A stretch of 51,753 bases of DNA from Stutzerimonas chloritidismutans AW-1 (GCF_000495915.1 NZ_AOFQ01000077.1:1-51753); one strand, 5' to 3'; numbered from the stretch's first letter, positions 25,259 to 33,628 are shown. Program-made: numbers and translations. The notes: generated from the sequence alone by a model not told the origin.

Positions 25259-26884
25259 TCACACCTGAAAGCGCGCTACCAGGCCGCTCAGGTCGATGGC
25301 CAGGCGCGCCAGTTCCTGACTGGCCGCGCTCGTCTGATTGGCACCTGCCGAGGACTGCAGCGAGAGGTCACGGATATTAACCAGATTCCGATCCACTTCC
25401 CGCGCGACCTGAGCCTGTTCTTCTGAGGCGCTGGCAATCACTAGGTTGCGCTCGCTGATCTGGCTGATCGCCGAGGTGATGCCATCAAGAGCTTCGCCGG
25501 CCGCCCGAGCCATTTCCAACGTAGTACGGGCACGCTCGTTGCTCGATTGCATCGCGTGCACGGCCTTGTCCGTGCCCTGATGCACGCTGCCAATCATCTG
25601 CTCGATCTCACCGGTGGACTGCTGGGTACGATGCGCCAGGGCACGTACCTCGTCGGCCACCACCGCAAAGCCGCGCCCAGCGTCGCCAGCCCGGGCCGCC
25701 TCGATCGCGGCGTTCAGCGCGAGCAGATTGGTCTGTTCGGCAATCGAGCGGATCACTTCAAGCACCTTGCTTATATCTCGCACCTGACCGGCAAGATGCT
25801 CCACCTCGCCAGCGGTATTGGTCACGTCGCTTGCCAGCAGATTGATCGACTCGACTGTCTGCAGCACCTGCTTGCGCCCGCGCTGTGCGGTGTCGTTGGA
25901 GTCCTGGGAGGCCTCGGAGGTAGCCACCGCGTTGCGCGCCACTTCGTCTACGGCTGCGGTCATCTCGTTTACGGCGGCAGCCGCTTGTTCGATCTCGTGG
26001 TTCTGCTGGTGCAGGCCGCGGGTGGAGTCTTCGGTGACCGCGTTGAGCTCCTCGGCTGCCGAGGCAAGCTGATTGGACGAGTCGGCGATGCCCTGAATGG
26101 TCGAGCGCAGATTGGCCTGCATGGCTTTCAGTGATGTCAGCAGGCGGGCCGGCTCGTCCTTGCCCTCGACCACAAAATCGCCGGTCAGATCACCACCAGC
26201 GATACGCTCGGCTACCGAAACAGCAGTTCCCAGCGGGCCCACGACGCTGCGGGTGAACACCCAAGCCAGCGTAACGGTGATAGCGGCAGCGAACACCAGC
26301 GTCGCTACCACCCAGCTGAACGCCGTGTCGTATTGTGCGGACGCGCGATCCGCCGCCCCGCCGGCTTCCTCGCTGTTGATGGTAAGGAGCTGGTTCAGTG
26401 ACGCAGTCACGTTATCCGCGTGCCCGTTGATTTCGCCGTTGATTATCGTCACGGCCTGGGCGCGCTCGCCGCGGACCACATGCTCGACGACACGCTGCTG
26501 AAGCAGCAGATACTGTTCGAAGCTCTGCTTGAAGCGTTCATACGCAGCACGTTCTTCGGCCGTTGTTACTCGCTTGGCGTAATCGGCATCACGTTGAGCC
26601 ACTTCGCTGCGCAGCTGAGTCAAGCGCTGGGCAGTTTCCTGCACCATCTGCGGTTCTTCAGCCAAAGCCAGTCGCAGGGTGTTTGCCCGGATGCGCATGA
26701 CCGTGACGTTAAGTTCACTGAGCGCCATGATGCTGGGCAGCCAGTTCTCATCGACCTCCTTGCTCTCGTTGCGCATGTTGGCCATCTGGTTCAGTGCGAA
26801 CAGGCCGAGGAAGAGGACGAGCAGGCCAATCAGGCCGAAACCCAGTGTTGAGCGTTTACCAATAGTGAGCGAGCGAATGGACAT
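25259..26884 (-). CDS. Methyl-accepting chemotaxis protein
   Basis: 541 residues. A short cytoplasmic tail and TM1 (FGLIGLLVLFLGLFALNQ) are followed by a four-helix-bundle periplasmic ligand domain (about 35-190), TM2, HAMP (RSVVGPLGTAVSVAERIAGGDL) and the signalling domain. The conserved tip EQTNLLALNAAIEAARAGD reads in full with GRGFAVVADEVRALA after it. There is no C-terminal CheR-binding pentapeptide; the chain ends LVARFQV. The ligand is unknown; the four-helix-bundle class often binds organic acids or amino acids. The gene adjoins fabB/sstT, as its P. aeruginosa ortholog (PA1608) does near fabB, as I recall. Confidence 0.93.
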   Translation of the reverse strand: MSIRSLTIGKRSTLGFGLIGLLVLFLGLFALNQMANMRNESKEVDENWLPSIMALSELNVTVMRIRANTLRLALAEEPQMVQETAQRLTQLRSEVAQRDADYAKRVTTAEERAAYERFKQSFEQYLLLQQRVVEHVVRGERAQAVTIINGEINGHADNVTASLNQLLTINSEEAGGAADRASAQYDTAFSWVVATLVFAAAITVTLAWVFTRSVVGPLGTAVSVAERIAGGDLTGDFVVEGKDEPARLLTSLKAMQANLRSTIQGIADSSNQLASAAEELNAVTEDSTRGLHQQNHEIEQAAAAVNEMTAAVDEVARNAVATSEASQDSNDTAQRGRKQVLQTVESINLLASDVTNTAGEVEHLAGQVRDISKVLEVIRSIAEQTNLLALNAAIEAARAGDAGRGFAVVADEVRALAHRTQQSTGEIEQMIGSVHQGTDKAVHAMQSSNERARTTLEMARAAGEALDGITSAISQISERNLVIASASEEQAQVAREVDRNLVNIRDLSLQSSAGANQTSAASQELARLAIDLSGLVARFQV

Positions 26885-26939
26885 GGGACTACCTTCTCCA
26901 TGAAAAACGGAAAAACGCCACAAACCGTGACTTGCTCCG

Positions 26940-26967
26940 TTATCGGAAGGCCTAGCCTTTCACTTGA
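26940..26967 (-). promoter_or_regulatory. Sigma-28 (FliA)-like promoter of the chemoreceptor gene
   Basis: On the minus strand, TCAAGT (26967-26962), a 14-base spacer and TCCGATAA (26947-26940) lie 55 bases before the chemoreceptor ATG. This matches the flagellar/chemotaxis sigma factor FliA pattern (TCAAG-type -35 and GCCGATAA -10) with one base changed in the -10 and a spacer one base longer than in the E. coli form. Confidence 0.6.
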
Positions 26968-27021
26968 ACTTTGACGCCAATTTTTTGCGCCGCTCGACTC
27001 CCTCCCCGACTAACGGTTCGA

Positions 27022-27051
27022 ATGGCCATCTCGACCTAACAAGATGGCCAT
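27022..27051 (-). terminator. Inverted repeat at the end of the DUF3859 gene
   Basis: ATGGCCATCT (27022-27031) and AGATGGCCAT (27042-27051) form a 10-bp perfect stem with a 10-base loop. It begins at the stop codon of the DUF3859 gene. There is no U tract on the minus side, so it may be a weak terminator or an mRNA-stabilising hairpin. Confidence 0.4.
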
Positions 27052-27518
27052 CACCGGACGTCGAACATCTGCTCGGCCAACTTGCGGTCCCCCTGGAACA
27101 CCATCAGATGCCATCGACCGAGCACAATCTCATGGGGCTCGGTGAATTCGAATGCCATCACGTCCGTTTCAGCGCCCGACACCAGCGCTTGCACGACCTC
27201 GAACTTGTCATGCCGCTTGCCATCGGGTGTCACCACACCTGGCGTCAGGTATAGCAAAGTCAGCGGCGTATCGGCTTCGCGCTTACCAGCGAGGCGATAG
27301 CGCAGGCCGAACTTGCTTCCGAGCCGCGCCGGCACCTCAGTCGTCTGGCGAATGGGCTGGTCACGACGAGTCAGCACGCGCTCGCCTGGCTCGAAATCCT
27401 CTTTGACGGTTTCGAACACGCCATACTCCACGGCACCCACGACCTCGATCTGCGCCAGCGCTGCGGGCGAACTCACACCCAGTACCATGGCGACGAGCGC
27501 CCAACGAGTGAACGACAT
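27051..27518 (-). CDS. DUF3859 domain protein, exported
   Basis: 155 residues with a signal peptide (MSFTRWALVAMVLGVSSPAA, cleaved before QIEVVG) and a single beta-rich domain matching DUF3859: QIEVVGAVEYGVFE and SKFGLRYRLAG at its start, and FEFTEPHEIVLGRWHLMVFQG near its end. Such proteins have an immunoglobulin-like fold and no known activity. It is monocistronic, downstream of the amidohydrolase by 66 bases. Confidence 0.82.
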   Translation of the reverse strand: MSFTRWALVAMVLGVSSPAALAQIEVVGAVEYGVFETVKEDFEPGERVLTRRDQPIRQTTEVPARLGSKFGLRYRLAGKREADTPLTLLYLTPGVVTPDGKRHDKFEVVQALVSGAETDVMAFEFTEPHEIVLGRWHLMVFQGDRKLAEQMFDVR

Positions 27519-27584
27519 GGAACCTGCTCCTTCCTGTTTGCGAAGCAGGCAGGTTATGACGCACCGATTACAGTCTCATGACGC

Positions 27585-28610
27585 TCAACGTAGCTCAGCC
27601 TGACGCTTGCGGGGGAGCAGCGCGAGAAAGTTATCTCGCGCCACGCCTTGCGCTACGGAGGCTGGAAGTGCATCGAGGAAGGGAGCGAAGGCGTGCATGC
27701 CGGTCGCCAGGTTATCGAAATGGCCGACCACGTCCGAGCCGATCACGAAGCGCTTGGGATGCCGCTTCACCAACGCGACCCACTTCGGGTCGGGACGCTT
27801 ATCATCGTCCAGCAGATAAGGTTGCAACATGGTCCAGGAAAGGTCGATGTACAGATTCGGATAGTCATCGAGCAGGCGGCTGACCGTATCGTGCAGGAAT
27901 TCAAGCTTCTCCTGGTGTCGGTGCAGCTCCATGCTGGTTCCGGCATGAGCCCAGATAAAGCGCGTATGCGGATGATTGCGCAGCGGCTCCTCCAGCTCGA
28001 CCAGGTAGAGCGGATTGCGCTCTCGCTTGGAGGTGATGTTGGAATGCAGCATCACCGGCAGATCGAACTCCGCCGCCAGGTGATAGACCCTGGCCAGCGC
28101 CTCGTTGTTGGCCCGCGGGGTGTCGCCCTCGGTCAACGCGGTCACGTCATCGTGTCGGGTGAATACCTCCCCCAGCCCCTGCCAGAGGCCCGGGTTCAGC
28201 TCCAGCATGCGGCGGATATGCGCGTCGGCGTTTTTGTCGTTAGGGTTGAAACCGGAAAGAAACGGATGGAAGCGCTTGCGCTGCTCCTCATCCAGATCTT
28301 CCAGTGCAGCGGCGACCAGCACGTCGGTGGCGCTGTACCAGTACACCGGCGCATCGTCACCGGCGTAGTAGCGAGGCCGCTTGGGCTCGTTCTCGTGCCA
28401 TTTCTTCGCCACCGGAATGCCGCTGATCATCACGTGATCGATGCTACCCGCGTCCATCGCTGCCAGCAGCTTTTGCATGCCATCGGTTTCCTGGAAAAAA
28501 TCCACATAGTGCAGATGCGCATCGCTGTAACGATAGTCACGCCCTTCCCCTACCGCGACGGACGACAACGTAACGAGGGCTACAACGGAAAATATTCTGA
28601 AAATGTACAA
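27585..28610 (-). CDS. Exported amidohydrolase (amidohydrolase_2 family)
   Basis: 341 residues. The start is TTG at 28610, supported by an AGGAGG SD 8 bases upstream and by a signal peptide immediately after it (MYIFRIFSVVALVTLSSVAVG). The metal-dependent TIM-barrel has YSDAHLHYVDFF (HxH), a second His in PVMLHSNI, IWAHAGTS and the Asp in IGSDVVG, all expected of PF04909 enzymes. It is probably a periplasmic hydrolase or decarboxylase; the substrate is unknown. A CsoR-type operator lies 98 bases upstream, in the region shared with the divergent OsmC gene. Confidence 0.85.
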   Translation of the reverse strand: MYIFRIFSVVALVTLSSVAVGEGRDYRYSDAHLHYVDFFQETDGMQKLLAAMDAGSIDHVMISGIPVAKKWHENEPKRPRYYAGDDAPVYWYSATDVLVAAALEDLDEEQRKRFHPFLSGFNPNDKNADAHIRRMLELNPGLWQGLGEVFTRHDDVTALTEGDTPRANNEALARVYHLAAEFDLPVMLHSNITSKRERNPLYLVELEEPLRNHPHTRFIWAHAGTSMELHRHQEKLEFLHDTVSRLLDDYPNLYIDLSWTMLQPYLLDDDKRPDPKWVALVKRHPKRFVIGSDVVGHFDNLATGMHAFAPFLDALPASVAQGVARDNFLALLPRKRQAELR

Positions 28611-28840
28611 AGCTCGGTCCTCCTGACAGCCAGCGAGTAGACCGTCAGGAGGGCCACCCGTTCAGCTTTGCCATGCTGCAGGACACGACCAGAGGCTCAG
28701 CCGAGCCATACCCCCCACGGTATTTGACTGAAATCAACGACCATCCATCGCCATCACACTAGTCTCATGATCACCACAACCGCGCAGCCGCTACCTCACT
28801 GCGCGCTGCTTTTCTTCCGCTTCACAAAAGGACCCATCGC
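28611..28840. promoter_or_regulatory. Divergent control region between amidohydrolase and OsmC genes
   Basis: 230 bases without a gene. It contains the AGGAGG SD for the minus-strand amidohydrolase, the ATACC-N6-GGTAT site at 28708-28723, and TTGACT at 28724-28729, which may be a plus-strand -35 although no well spaced -10 was found. Confidence 0.5.
28708..28723 (+). promoter_or_regulatory. Candidate CsoR/CstR-type operator in the amidohydrolase-OsmC region
   Basis: ATACC (28708-28712), a C-rich six-base core (28713-28718) and GGTAT (28719-28723). The length, arms and core are the same as at 5822-5837. It is followed at once by TTGACT, so a repressor there would block a plus-strand promoter; it is also close enough to act on the divergent amidohydrolase. 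Confidence 0.5.
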
Positions 28841-29275
28841 ATGGCAATGAAAACCATCAGCGCGCACGGAACATTGAATGCCGGAATGGCAATCGAGGTG
28901 CAATGCGGCAACCACCGCCTGATCATGGACCAGCCAAAGAGCGCGGCGGGCCAAGACCTCGGCCCGACGCCGCTGGAAGCCATTCTGGCGGCAGTGGCCG
29001 GATGTTTCGGCACCATCGGCCGCTTCATCGCTCACCAGCAGAAGATCGAACTGCGCGGCATGCGCTTCGAGATCGAAGCCGATTACGATCCCGCCGGACT
29101 GCTCGGACGCGATCCTGCTGTACGGCCGGGCTTTCAGGAATTGCGCATCAAGGTGGACATCGACGCCGATCTGGATCGGGCCGGCAAGCAGGCATTGCTG
29201 GAGCAGATCGAGCAGCGTTGCCCGGTAGCCGACAATCTCACCCACGGCACTCGCCTGGTCAGCGTCCTGCTCTGA
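28841..29275 (+). CDS. OsmC-family protein (thiol peroxidase-like)
   Basis: 144 residues with the OsmC/Ohr family fold signatures. PTPLEAILAAVAGCFGT carries the first conserved Cys55, and EQRCPVADN the second, Cys127. Both redox cysteines are therefore present and organic or persulfide peroxide chemistry is plausible. The family includes organic hydroperoxide reductases and proteins found in sulfide-responsive operons. It has a candidate CsoR-type operator upstream and is followed by a terminator hairpin shared with htpG. Confidence 0.85.
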   Translation: MAMKTISAHGTLNAGMAIEVQCGNHRLIMDQPKSAAGQDLGPTPLEAILAAVAGCFGTIGRFIAHQQKIELRGMRFEIEADYDPAGLLGRDPAVRPGFQELRIKVDIDADLDRAGKQALLEQIEQRCPVADNLTHGTRLVSVLL

Positions 29276-29287
29276 AGCAACCCGAAA

Positions 29288-29317
29288 CGAAAACGGCCCG
29301 TCACTTGACGGGCCGTT
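29288..29317 (-). terminator. Terminator of htpG (bidirectional hairpin)
   Basis: A perfect 12-bp stem, AACGGCCCGTCA / TGACGGGCCGTT (29292-29303 and 29306-29317), with a two-base loop. On the minus strand the stem ends in a TTTTCGTTT run, so it terminates htpG. The plus side has only TTCGTAC, giving a weaker stop for the OsmC gene. Confidence 0.88.
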
Positions 29318-29336
29318 CGTACATCGCTGCCAGGGA

Positions 29337-31241
29337 TCAGGCCGATAGTTCGACCAGCAATTTGTTCAGACGCTGCACGTAAGCAGCGGGATCCTTCAGG
29401 CTATCCCCCGCCGCCAGCGCAGCCTGGTCGAACAGGATGTGCGACAGATCCGCGAAGCGATCCTCGTCCGGCTCGGCATCGAGCTTTTCGATCAGCGGAT
29501 GCTGCGGGTTGATCTCGAAGATCGGCTTGGACTCTGGCACCTTCTGCCCGCTTGCCTCGAGAATCTGCCGCATCTGCAGGCCCAGGTCCTGCTCGCCAAT
29601 GGCGAGAATCGCCGGCGAGTCGGTCAGACGATGGGAGACGCGCACCTCGGCGACTTCATCACCCAGCGCGCCCTTCAGGCGCTCGATCAGCCCTTCCTTG
29701 GTCTTGGCGATTTCTTCCTGAGCCTTCTTGTCCTCTTCGGAATCCAGCTTGCCCAGATCCAGGTCGCCGCGCACAACATCGGCGAACTGCTTGCCGTCGA
29801 ACTCGGTCAGGTAGCTCATCAGCCATTCGTCGATACGATCAGTGAGCAGCAGTACCTCGACGCCTTTCTTGCGGAAGACTTCCAGGTGCGGGCTGTTCTT
29901 GACCTGCGCGTAGCTTTCGCCAGTCAGGTAGTAAACCTTGTCCTGACCTTCCTTCATGCGCGACAGGTAATCGGTCAGCGAAACCGACTGCTCGCCCGAC
30001 GCGTCGCTGGTGGAAGCGAAACGCAGCAGGCTGGCAATTTTCTCCTTGTTGGCAAAATCTTCCGCCGGACCTTCCTTGAGTACCTGGCCGAACTGCGACC
30101 AGAACTTCTTGTAGTCCTCGGGCTTGTCCTTGGCCAGCTTCTCCAACATGTCCAGCACGCGCTTGGTCAGCGCCGACTTCATCGAATCGATGACCGGATC
30201 CTTCTGCAGGATTTCGCGGGACACATTGAGCGACAGGTCGTTGGAATCGACCACGCCCTTGACGAAGCGCAGGTACAGCGGCAGGAACTCGTCCGCCTGA
30301 TCCATGATGAAGACGCGCTGGACGTAAAGCTTCAGGCCCTTCGGCGCCTCGCGGTGATACAGATCGAATGGCGCACGGCCGGGCACATAGAGCAGCGAGG
30401 TGTACTCGAGTTTGCCCTCGACCTTGTTGTGGCTCCAGGACAGAGGGTTGTCGAAGTCGTGAGCGACGTGCTTGTAGAACTCCTGATACTCCTCGTCCTT
30501 CACCTCGGTGCGCGGACGGGTCCAGAGGGCGCTGGCGCGGTTGACCGTCTCCCACTCCTGCTCGGCCGGCTTGTCCTTCTCCTCGCCGTGGAACTCTTTA
30601 GGCAACTCGATCGGCAGCGCGATGTGATCGGAGTACTTCTTGACGATGTTGCGCAGGCGCCAGCCATCGGCAAACTCTTCTTCGCCCTTCTTCAGGTGCA
30701 GGACGATGCGGGTGCCGCGTTCGGCCTTTTCGACGGTGGCGACTTCGAATTCGCCCTCGCCCTTCGACGACCAATGCACCCCTTCGCTGGCCGGGGTACC
30801 GGCGCGGCGGCTGTAGACGTCGACCTTGTCGGCGACGATGAACGCCGAATAGAAGCCCACACCGAACTGACCGATCAGGTGCGAATCCTTCTTCTGGTCG
30901 CCAGAGAGATTTTTCAGGAAGTCGGCAGTACCAGACTTGGCGATGGTACCCAGATGCGCGATCACGTCATCGCGGTTCATGCCGATGCCGTTGTCTTCCA
31001 GGGTGACGGTATTGGCATCCTTGTCAAAGCTGAGGCGAATCTTCAGATCAGCGCCACCCTCAAGCAGCTCCGGCTTGGCCAGCGCTTCGAAGCGCAGCTT
31101 GTCGGCGGCATCGGAGGCGTTGGAAATCAGCTCGCGAAGGAAGATTTCCTTGTTGGAATACAGCGAATGGATCATCAGATGAAGCAGCTGCTTCACTTCG
31201 GTCTGGAAGCCCAGGGTTTCTTTTTGAGTCTCCACACTCAT
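29337..31241 (-). CDS. htpG: Hsp90-family molecular chaperone HtpG
   Basis: 634 residues, the standard length in Pseudomonas. The GHKL ATPase domain has the ISNASDAADKLRF, DNGIGMNRDDV and GQFGVGFYSAF motifs; the middle domain contains FDLYHREAPKGLKLYVQRVFI and SRE(I)LQ; the C-terminal dimerisation domain ends the chain. The gene has a sigma-32 promoter upstream and a strong terminator. Confidence 0.98.
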   Translation of the reverse strand: MSVETQKETLGFQTEVKQLLHLMIHSLYSNKEIFLRELISNASDAADKLRFEALAKPELLEGGADLKIRLSFDKDANTVTLEDNGIGMNRDDVIAHLGTIAKSGTADFLKNLSGDQKKDSHLIGQFGVGFYSAFIVADKVDVYSRRAGTPASEGVHWSSKGEGEFEVATVEKAERGTRIVLHLKKGEEEFADGWRLRNIVKKYSDHIALPIELPKEFHGEEKDKPAEQEWETVNRASALWTRPRTEVKDEEYQEFYKHVAHDFDNPLSWSHNKVEGKLEYTSLLYVPGRAPFDLYHREAPKGLKLYVQRVFIMDQADEFLPLYLRFVKGVVDSNDLSLNVSREILQKDPVIDSMKSALTKRVLDMLEKLAKDKPEDYKKFWSQFGQVLKEGPAEDFANKEKIASLLRFASTSDASGEQSVSLTDYLSRMKEGQDKVYYLTGESYAQVKNSPHLEVFRKKGVEVLLLTDRIDEWLMSYLTEFDGKQFADVVRGDLDLGKLDSEEDKKAQEEIAKTKEGLIERLKGALGDEVAEVRVSHRLTDSPAILAIGEQDLGLQMRQILEASGQKVPESKPIFEINPQHPLIEKLDAEPDEDRFADLSHILFDQAALAAGDSLKDPAAYVQRLNKLLVELSA

Positions 31242-31299
31242 CGTCTACAAACTCCACATCAGCGTAATGGCACGGACCGCGGTTGCGGCGATGTCTGGC

Positions 31300-31327
31300 A
31301 GATGGGGGCGTGGCGATGATTTTCAAG
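31300..31327 (-). promoter_or_regulatory. Sigma-32 (RpoH) heat-shock promoter of htpG
   Basis: On the minus strand CTTGAAA (31327-31321), a 13-base spacer and CCCCATCT (31307-31300) match the heat-shock consensus (CTTGAAA, 13-17 bases, CCCCATnT) almost perfectly. It lies 59 bases before the htpG start, between htpG and the upstream membrane-protein gene. Confidence 0.88.
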
Positions 31328-31360
31328 GGCAGCCGACGCGTCGCAACGCCGGCCAGTCAG

Positions 31361-32602
31361 TCAAGGGTCAACGAGTTCGAGCAGCACGATCTCCCCGGGA
31401 GCCAGGTTATAGGTCGCTTCGCCTGGGCCGCTGATGACCCGCCTGATGATCAGATTGCCCTCGCTATCCAGACCAGCGAAGCGCCCTTCTGCAACACCGC
31501 CGCGCTCGGTGTGCGCGCGCATCAACAGGTGCTGATAGCGGTCAGGCGTGCGCAGGACCTGCTCCATCGAGAAGCGCAGTCGCCGATCCAGACTGCTTTG
31601 CGGCACCGTCGCAGCAACGGGCTCGGCCGCCTTGGTCGTCGTTACAGGTGTCTCCACCGCAGGTTCGGTCAGGGGCGGATAGTCATCGCCCCTGACGTGC
31701 CAGCCCTGCTCGTTCTTTGCCAGGGGCAGCGTGAACGCCTGCATCTCGCCCTTCACCTGAGCCTGGACCTCAACCTCTAACTCTTCGGCCGGCAACGTGA
31801 CGACGGGCGTCGATTGCAAAGCGACGTCCCGGCTCGCGTGACGACGCTGCAGGTAGTCCTCGATCACGAAGGCCAGGGTGTCCCGCGAATCATGGCGGCG
31901 GTCGACCTGACCATTCAGGTAGCGCAGGCGATCGGTGTACAGCTCGATGACGCCAGTGATGCTGGTGTCGAACTGTGGCGGCAGCACGAGATGGAAATCG
32001 CCACGCAGCTTGTTCGGCGCCACCGGCTGCAGATCAAGATGCAACGTGTAACCGCGATCGAGGCGTCGCGTCTCCGGCAGCTCCTGATCGGGGTTCAGCC
32101 AGGCGATTTCGACCTCAGGCAATGCGCCGATGTCGTCGGGCAGAACGTCGATGCGCAACGCACCCTCGATCGGTTCGCGCAAGCGAATCGTTACCTCCTG
32201 GCGAGCGAAGAAGCCCTTCCCCTCACGCAGATTCAGTACGCCATTTATGAGCTCACCCTGTTGCGGCGCGAATCGACGTCCGTTCAATTCCCCGCGCACC
32301 CCCATGGCAAGATCCGGCTCGACCTGAGTTGGCAGCCAACGCAGACTGAAAATCGCATCCAGCCGCTCGGCATCGCGACTGGCCAGCAGCGACAGCCCCA
32401 CGATCAGCGGAATGAAACCCAGGCAGGACAGGATCAGCGCCTTGCGCGCAACGCGCCAGTGACTGAATACAAACGCCAACGTCAATGGAGGCAGCAGGCT
32501 GCCCAGGCCCCAGAGCAAGCTCGTCGAGAATGCCAGGCTGATGAGCCAGACGGCGCCAGCAAGAATCAGCAGCAAGCCGCCGAGGATCAGAAGTGCTTCC
32601 AT
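31361..32602 (-). CDS. Conserved membrane protein, function unknown
   Basis: 413 residues from ATG 32602 (SD AAGGAA). The first 85 residues make three membrane helices, including GGLLLILAGAVWLISLAFS and a third near LSCLGFIPLIVGLSLLAS. The remainder is soluble and beta-rich with several short domains: a conserved stretch EPDLAMGVRGELNGRRFAPQ, a DUF-like middle, a Thr/Pro/Ala-rich linker near residue 330, and a C-terminal part ending EATYNLAPGEIVLLELVDP. I do not recognise the family; it seems conserved next to htpG in Pseudomonas. It is likely anchored in the inner membrane. Confidence 0.75.
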   Translation of the reverse strand: MEALLILGGLLLILAGAVWLISLAFSTSLLWGLGSLLPPLTLAFVFSHWRVARKALILSCLGFIPLIVGLSLLASRDAERLDAIFSLRWLPTQVEPDLAMGVRGELNGRRFAPQQGELINGVLNLREGKGFFARQEVTIRLREPIEGALRIDVLPDDIGALPEVEIAWLNPDQELPETRRLDRGYTLHLDLQPVAPNKLRGDFHLVLPPQFDTSITGVIELYTDRLRYLNGQVDRRHDSRDTLAFVIEDYLQRRHASRDVALQSTPVVTLPAEELEVEVQAQVKGEMQAFTLPLAKNEQGWHVRGDDYPPLTEPAVETPVTTTKAAEPVAATVPQSSLDRRLRFSMEQVLRTPDRYQHLLMRAHTERGGVAEGRFAGLDSEGNLIIRRVISGPGEATYNLAPGEIVLLELVDP

Positions 32603-32667
32603 TCGAGTTCCTTCACGCAATCGCACAAGGTGACGCCGCACACCGCAACGCCACCCTGACGAATGCG

Positions 32668-33111
32668 TCAGGGCTCGTCGATCTTGAAATGGCAGCGGGC
32701 GGTGGCGATGGGCTCGGCCTGATGGGTCTGCCAGGCGGTGATCGCGACGTTGGCGACCCTGCGACCCTGGCGCCAGACCTGGCAGGCGGCAAAGGTGTCA
32801 CGATAGTGACCGGCGCGTAGATAATCTATCGAGAAGTCGATGATTTTGGGCAAATGTGGCGCGCCCATGAACATCAGCAGATGCAGCATCGCCGCGTGCT
32901 CCATGAAGCCTGCGATGACCCCGCCGTGAATGGCCGGTAGCGGATTGCCGATGTTGTCCTCGTTCTGCGGCAGACGAAAAACCATTTCGTCACCGAGCCG
33001 CAGGCACTCAATGCCGATCAGCTTGGCGTACGGCACCAGTTTGATCAGCGCGTCGTAATCGTTGTTGGCGTGTGCATGCTGGACCAGCTCGTTGAGGTTA
33101 AAATCGCTCAT
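32668..33111 (-). CDS. Hotdog-fold thioesterase (PaaI-like), downstream of a pair
   Basis: 147 residues from ATG 33111, whose A-T-G overlaps the stop of the upstream gene by four bases (ATGA). The hotdog signature AIHGGVIAGFMEHAAMLHL lies near residue 60, with DFSIDYLRAGHYRDTFA after it. It is an acyl-CoA or related thioesterase by family; the conserved acidic residue in the helix is a Glu (MEHAA). The substrate is unknown. Confidence 0.85.
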   Translation of the reverse strand: MSDFNLNELVQHAHANNDYDALIKLVPYAKLIGIECLRLGDEMVFRLPQNEDNIGNPLPAIHGGVIAGFMEHAAMLHLLMFMGAPHLPKIIDFSIDYLRAGHYRDTFAACQVWRQGRRVANVAITAWQTHQAEPIATARCHFKIDEP

Positions 33112-33569
33112 GCGCCGCCCTCCTTGCCCATGGCTGCCGGTGCAGCCTTGCCCATGCGCATGAAGGTGCCTACCACATGAGCGATCGGTTCGTTGATGTC
33201 GCGCTGATAGGCGACGCCACGAGTAAAGATGACCGTTGGGGTGACGCGGTAGCACTCGGCGAACCCGAAGATATCGTGTCCGGCCTCGGCGGGATGCATG
33301 TAGTCGATTCGCAGATCGAGCGTCGGGCAAACTTCCAGATCCGGCAGGGCGCAGGCCGTGGAAATGCCGCAGGTGGTGTCCATCAGCGTGGTGATCGCGC
33401 CGCCATGGACTCCGCCGGTTTCCGGGTTCCCGATGATCTTCTCGCTGTATGGAAGGCGCAGGGTAAGGCCGCGGCTGTCGGCATGCTCGACTGTAAGACC
33501 CAGCACCTGACAGTGTCGCAGAAAGGACAAGAAGCGCTGGGTGCGCTCGAGTATCTGGCTATCGCTCAT
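33108..33569 (-). CDS. Hotdog-fold thioesterase (PaaI-like), upstream of the pair
   Basis: 153 residues with GVHGGAITTLMDTTCGIST, where Asp rather than Glu sits in the central helix, and TLDLRIDYMHPAEAG. The translation is coupled to the second thioesterase by an ATGA overlap, so the two may form a hetero-oligomer of hotdog subunits or act in sequence. The paralogs differ too much to be a recent duplication. Confidence 0.87.
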   Translation of the reverse strand: MSDSQILERTQRFLSFLRHCQVLGLTVEHADSRGLTLRLPYSEKIIGNPETGGVHGGAITTLMDTTCGISTACALPDLEVCPTLDLRIDYMHPAEAGHDIFGFAECYRVTPTVIFTRGVAYQRDINEPIAHVVGTFMRMGKAAPAAMGKEGGA

Positions 33570-33628
33570 TCGAATTCTCGGGGGGATGGCTCAAGGCGCG
33601 CATGATACCGCCTTGCCATGCACGCGCC

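Noticed and set aside
29439..31319. Long plus-strand open frame opposite htpG
   Set aside because: It is antisense to the fully conserved HtpG, with no start signal; an artefact of high GC third positions.
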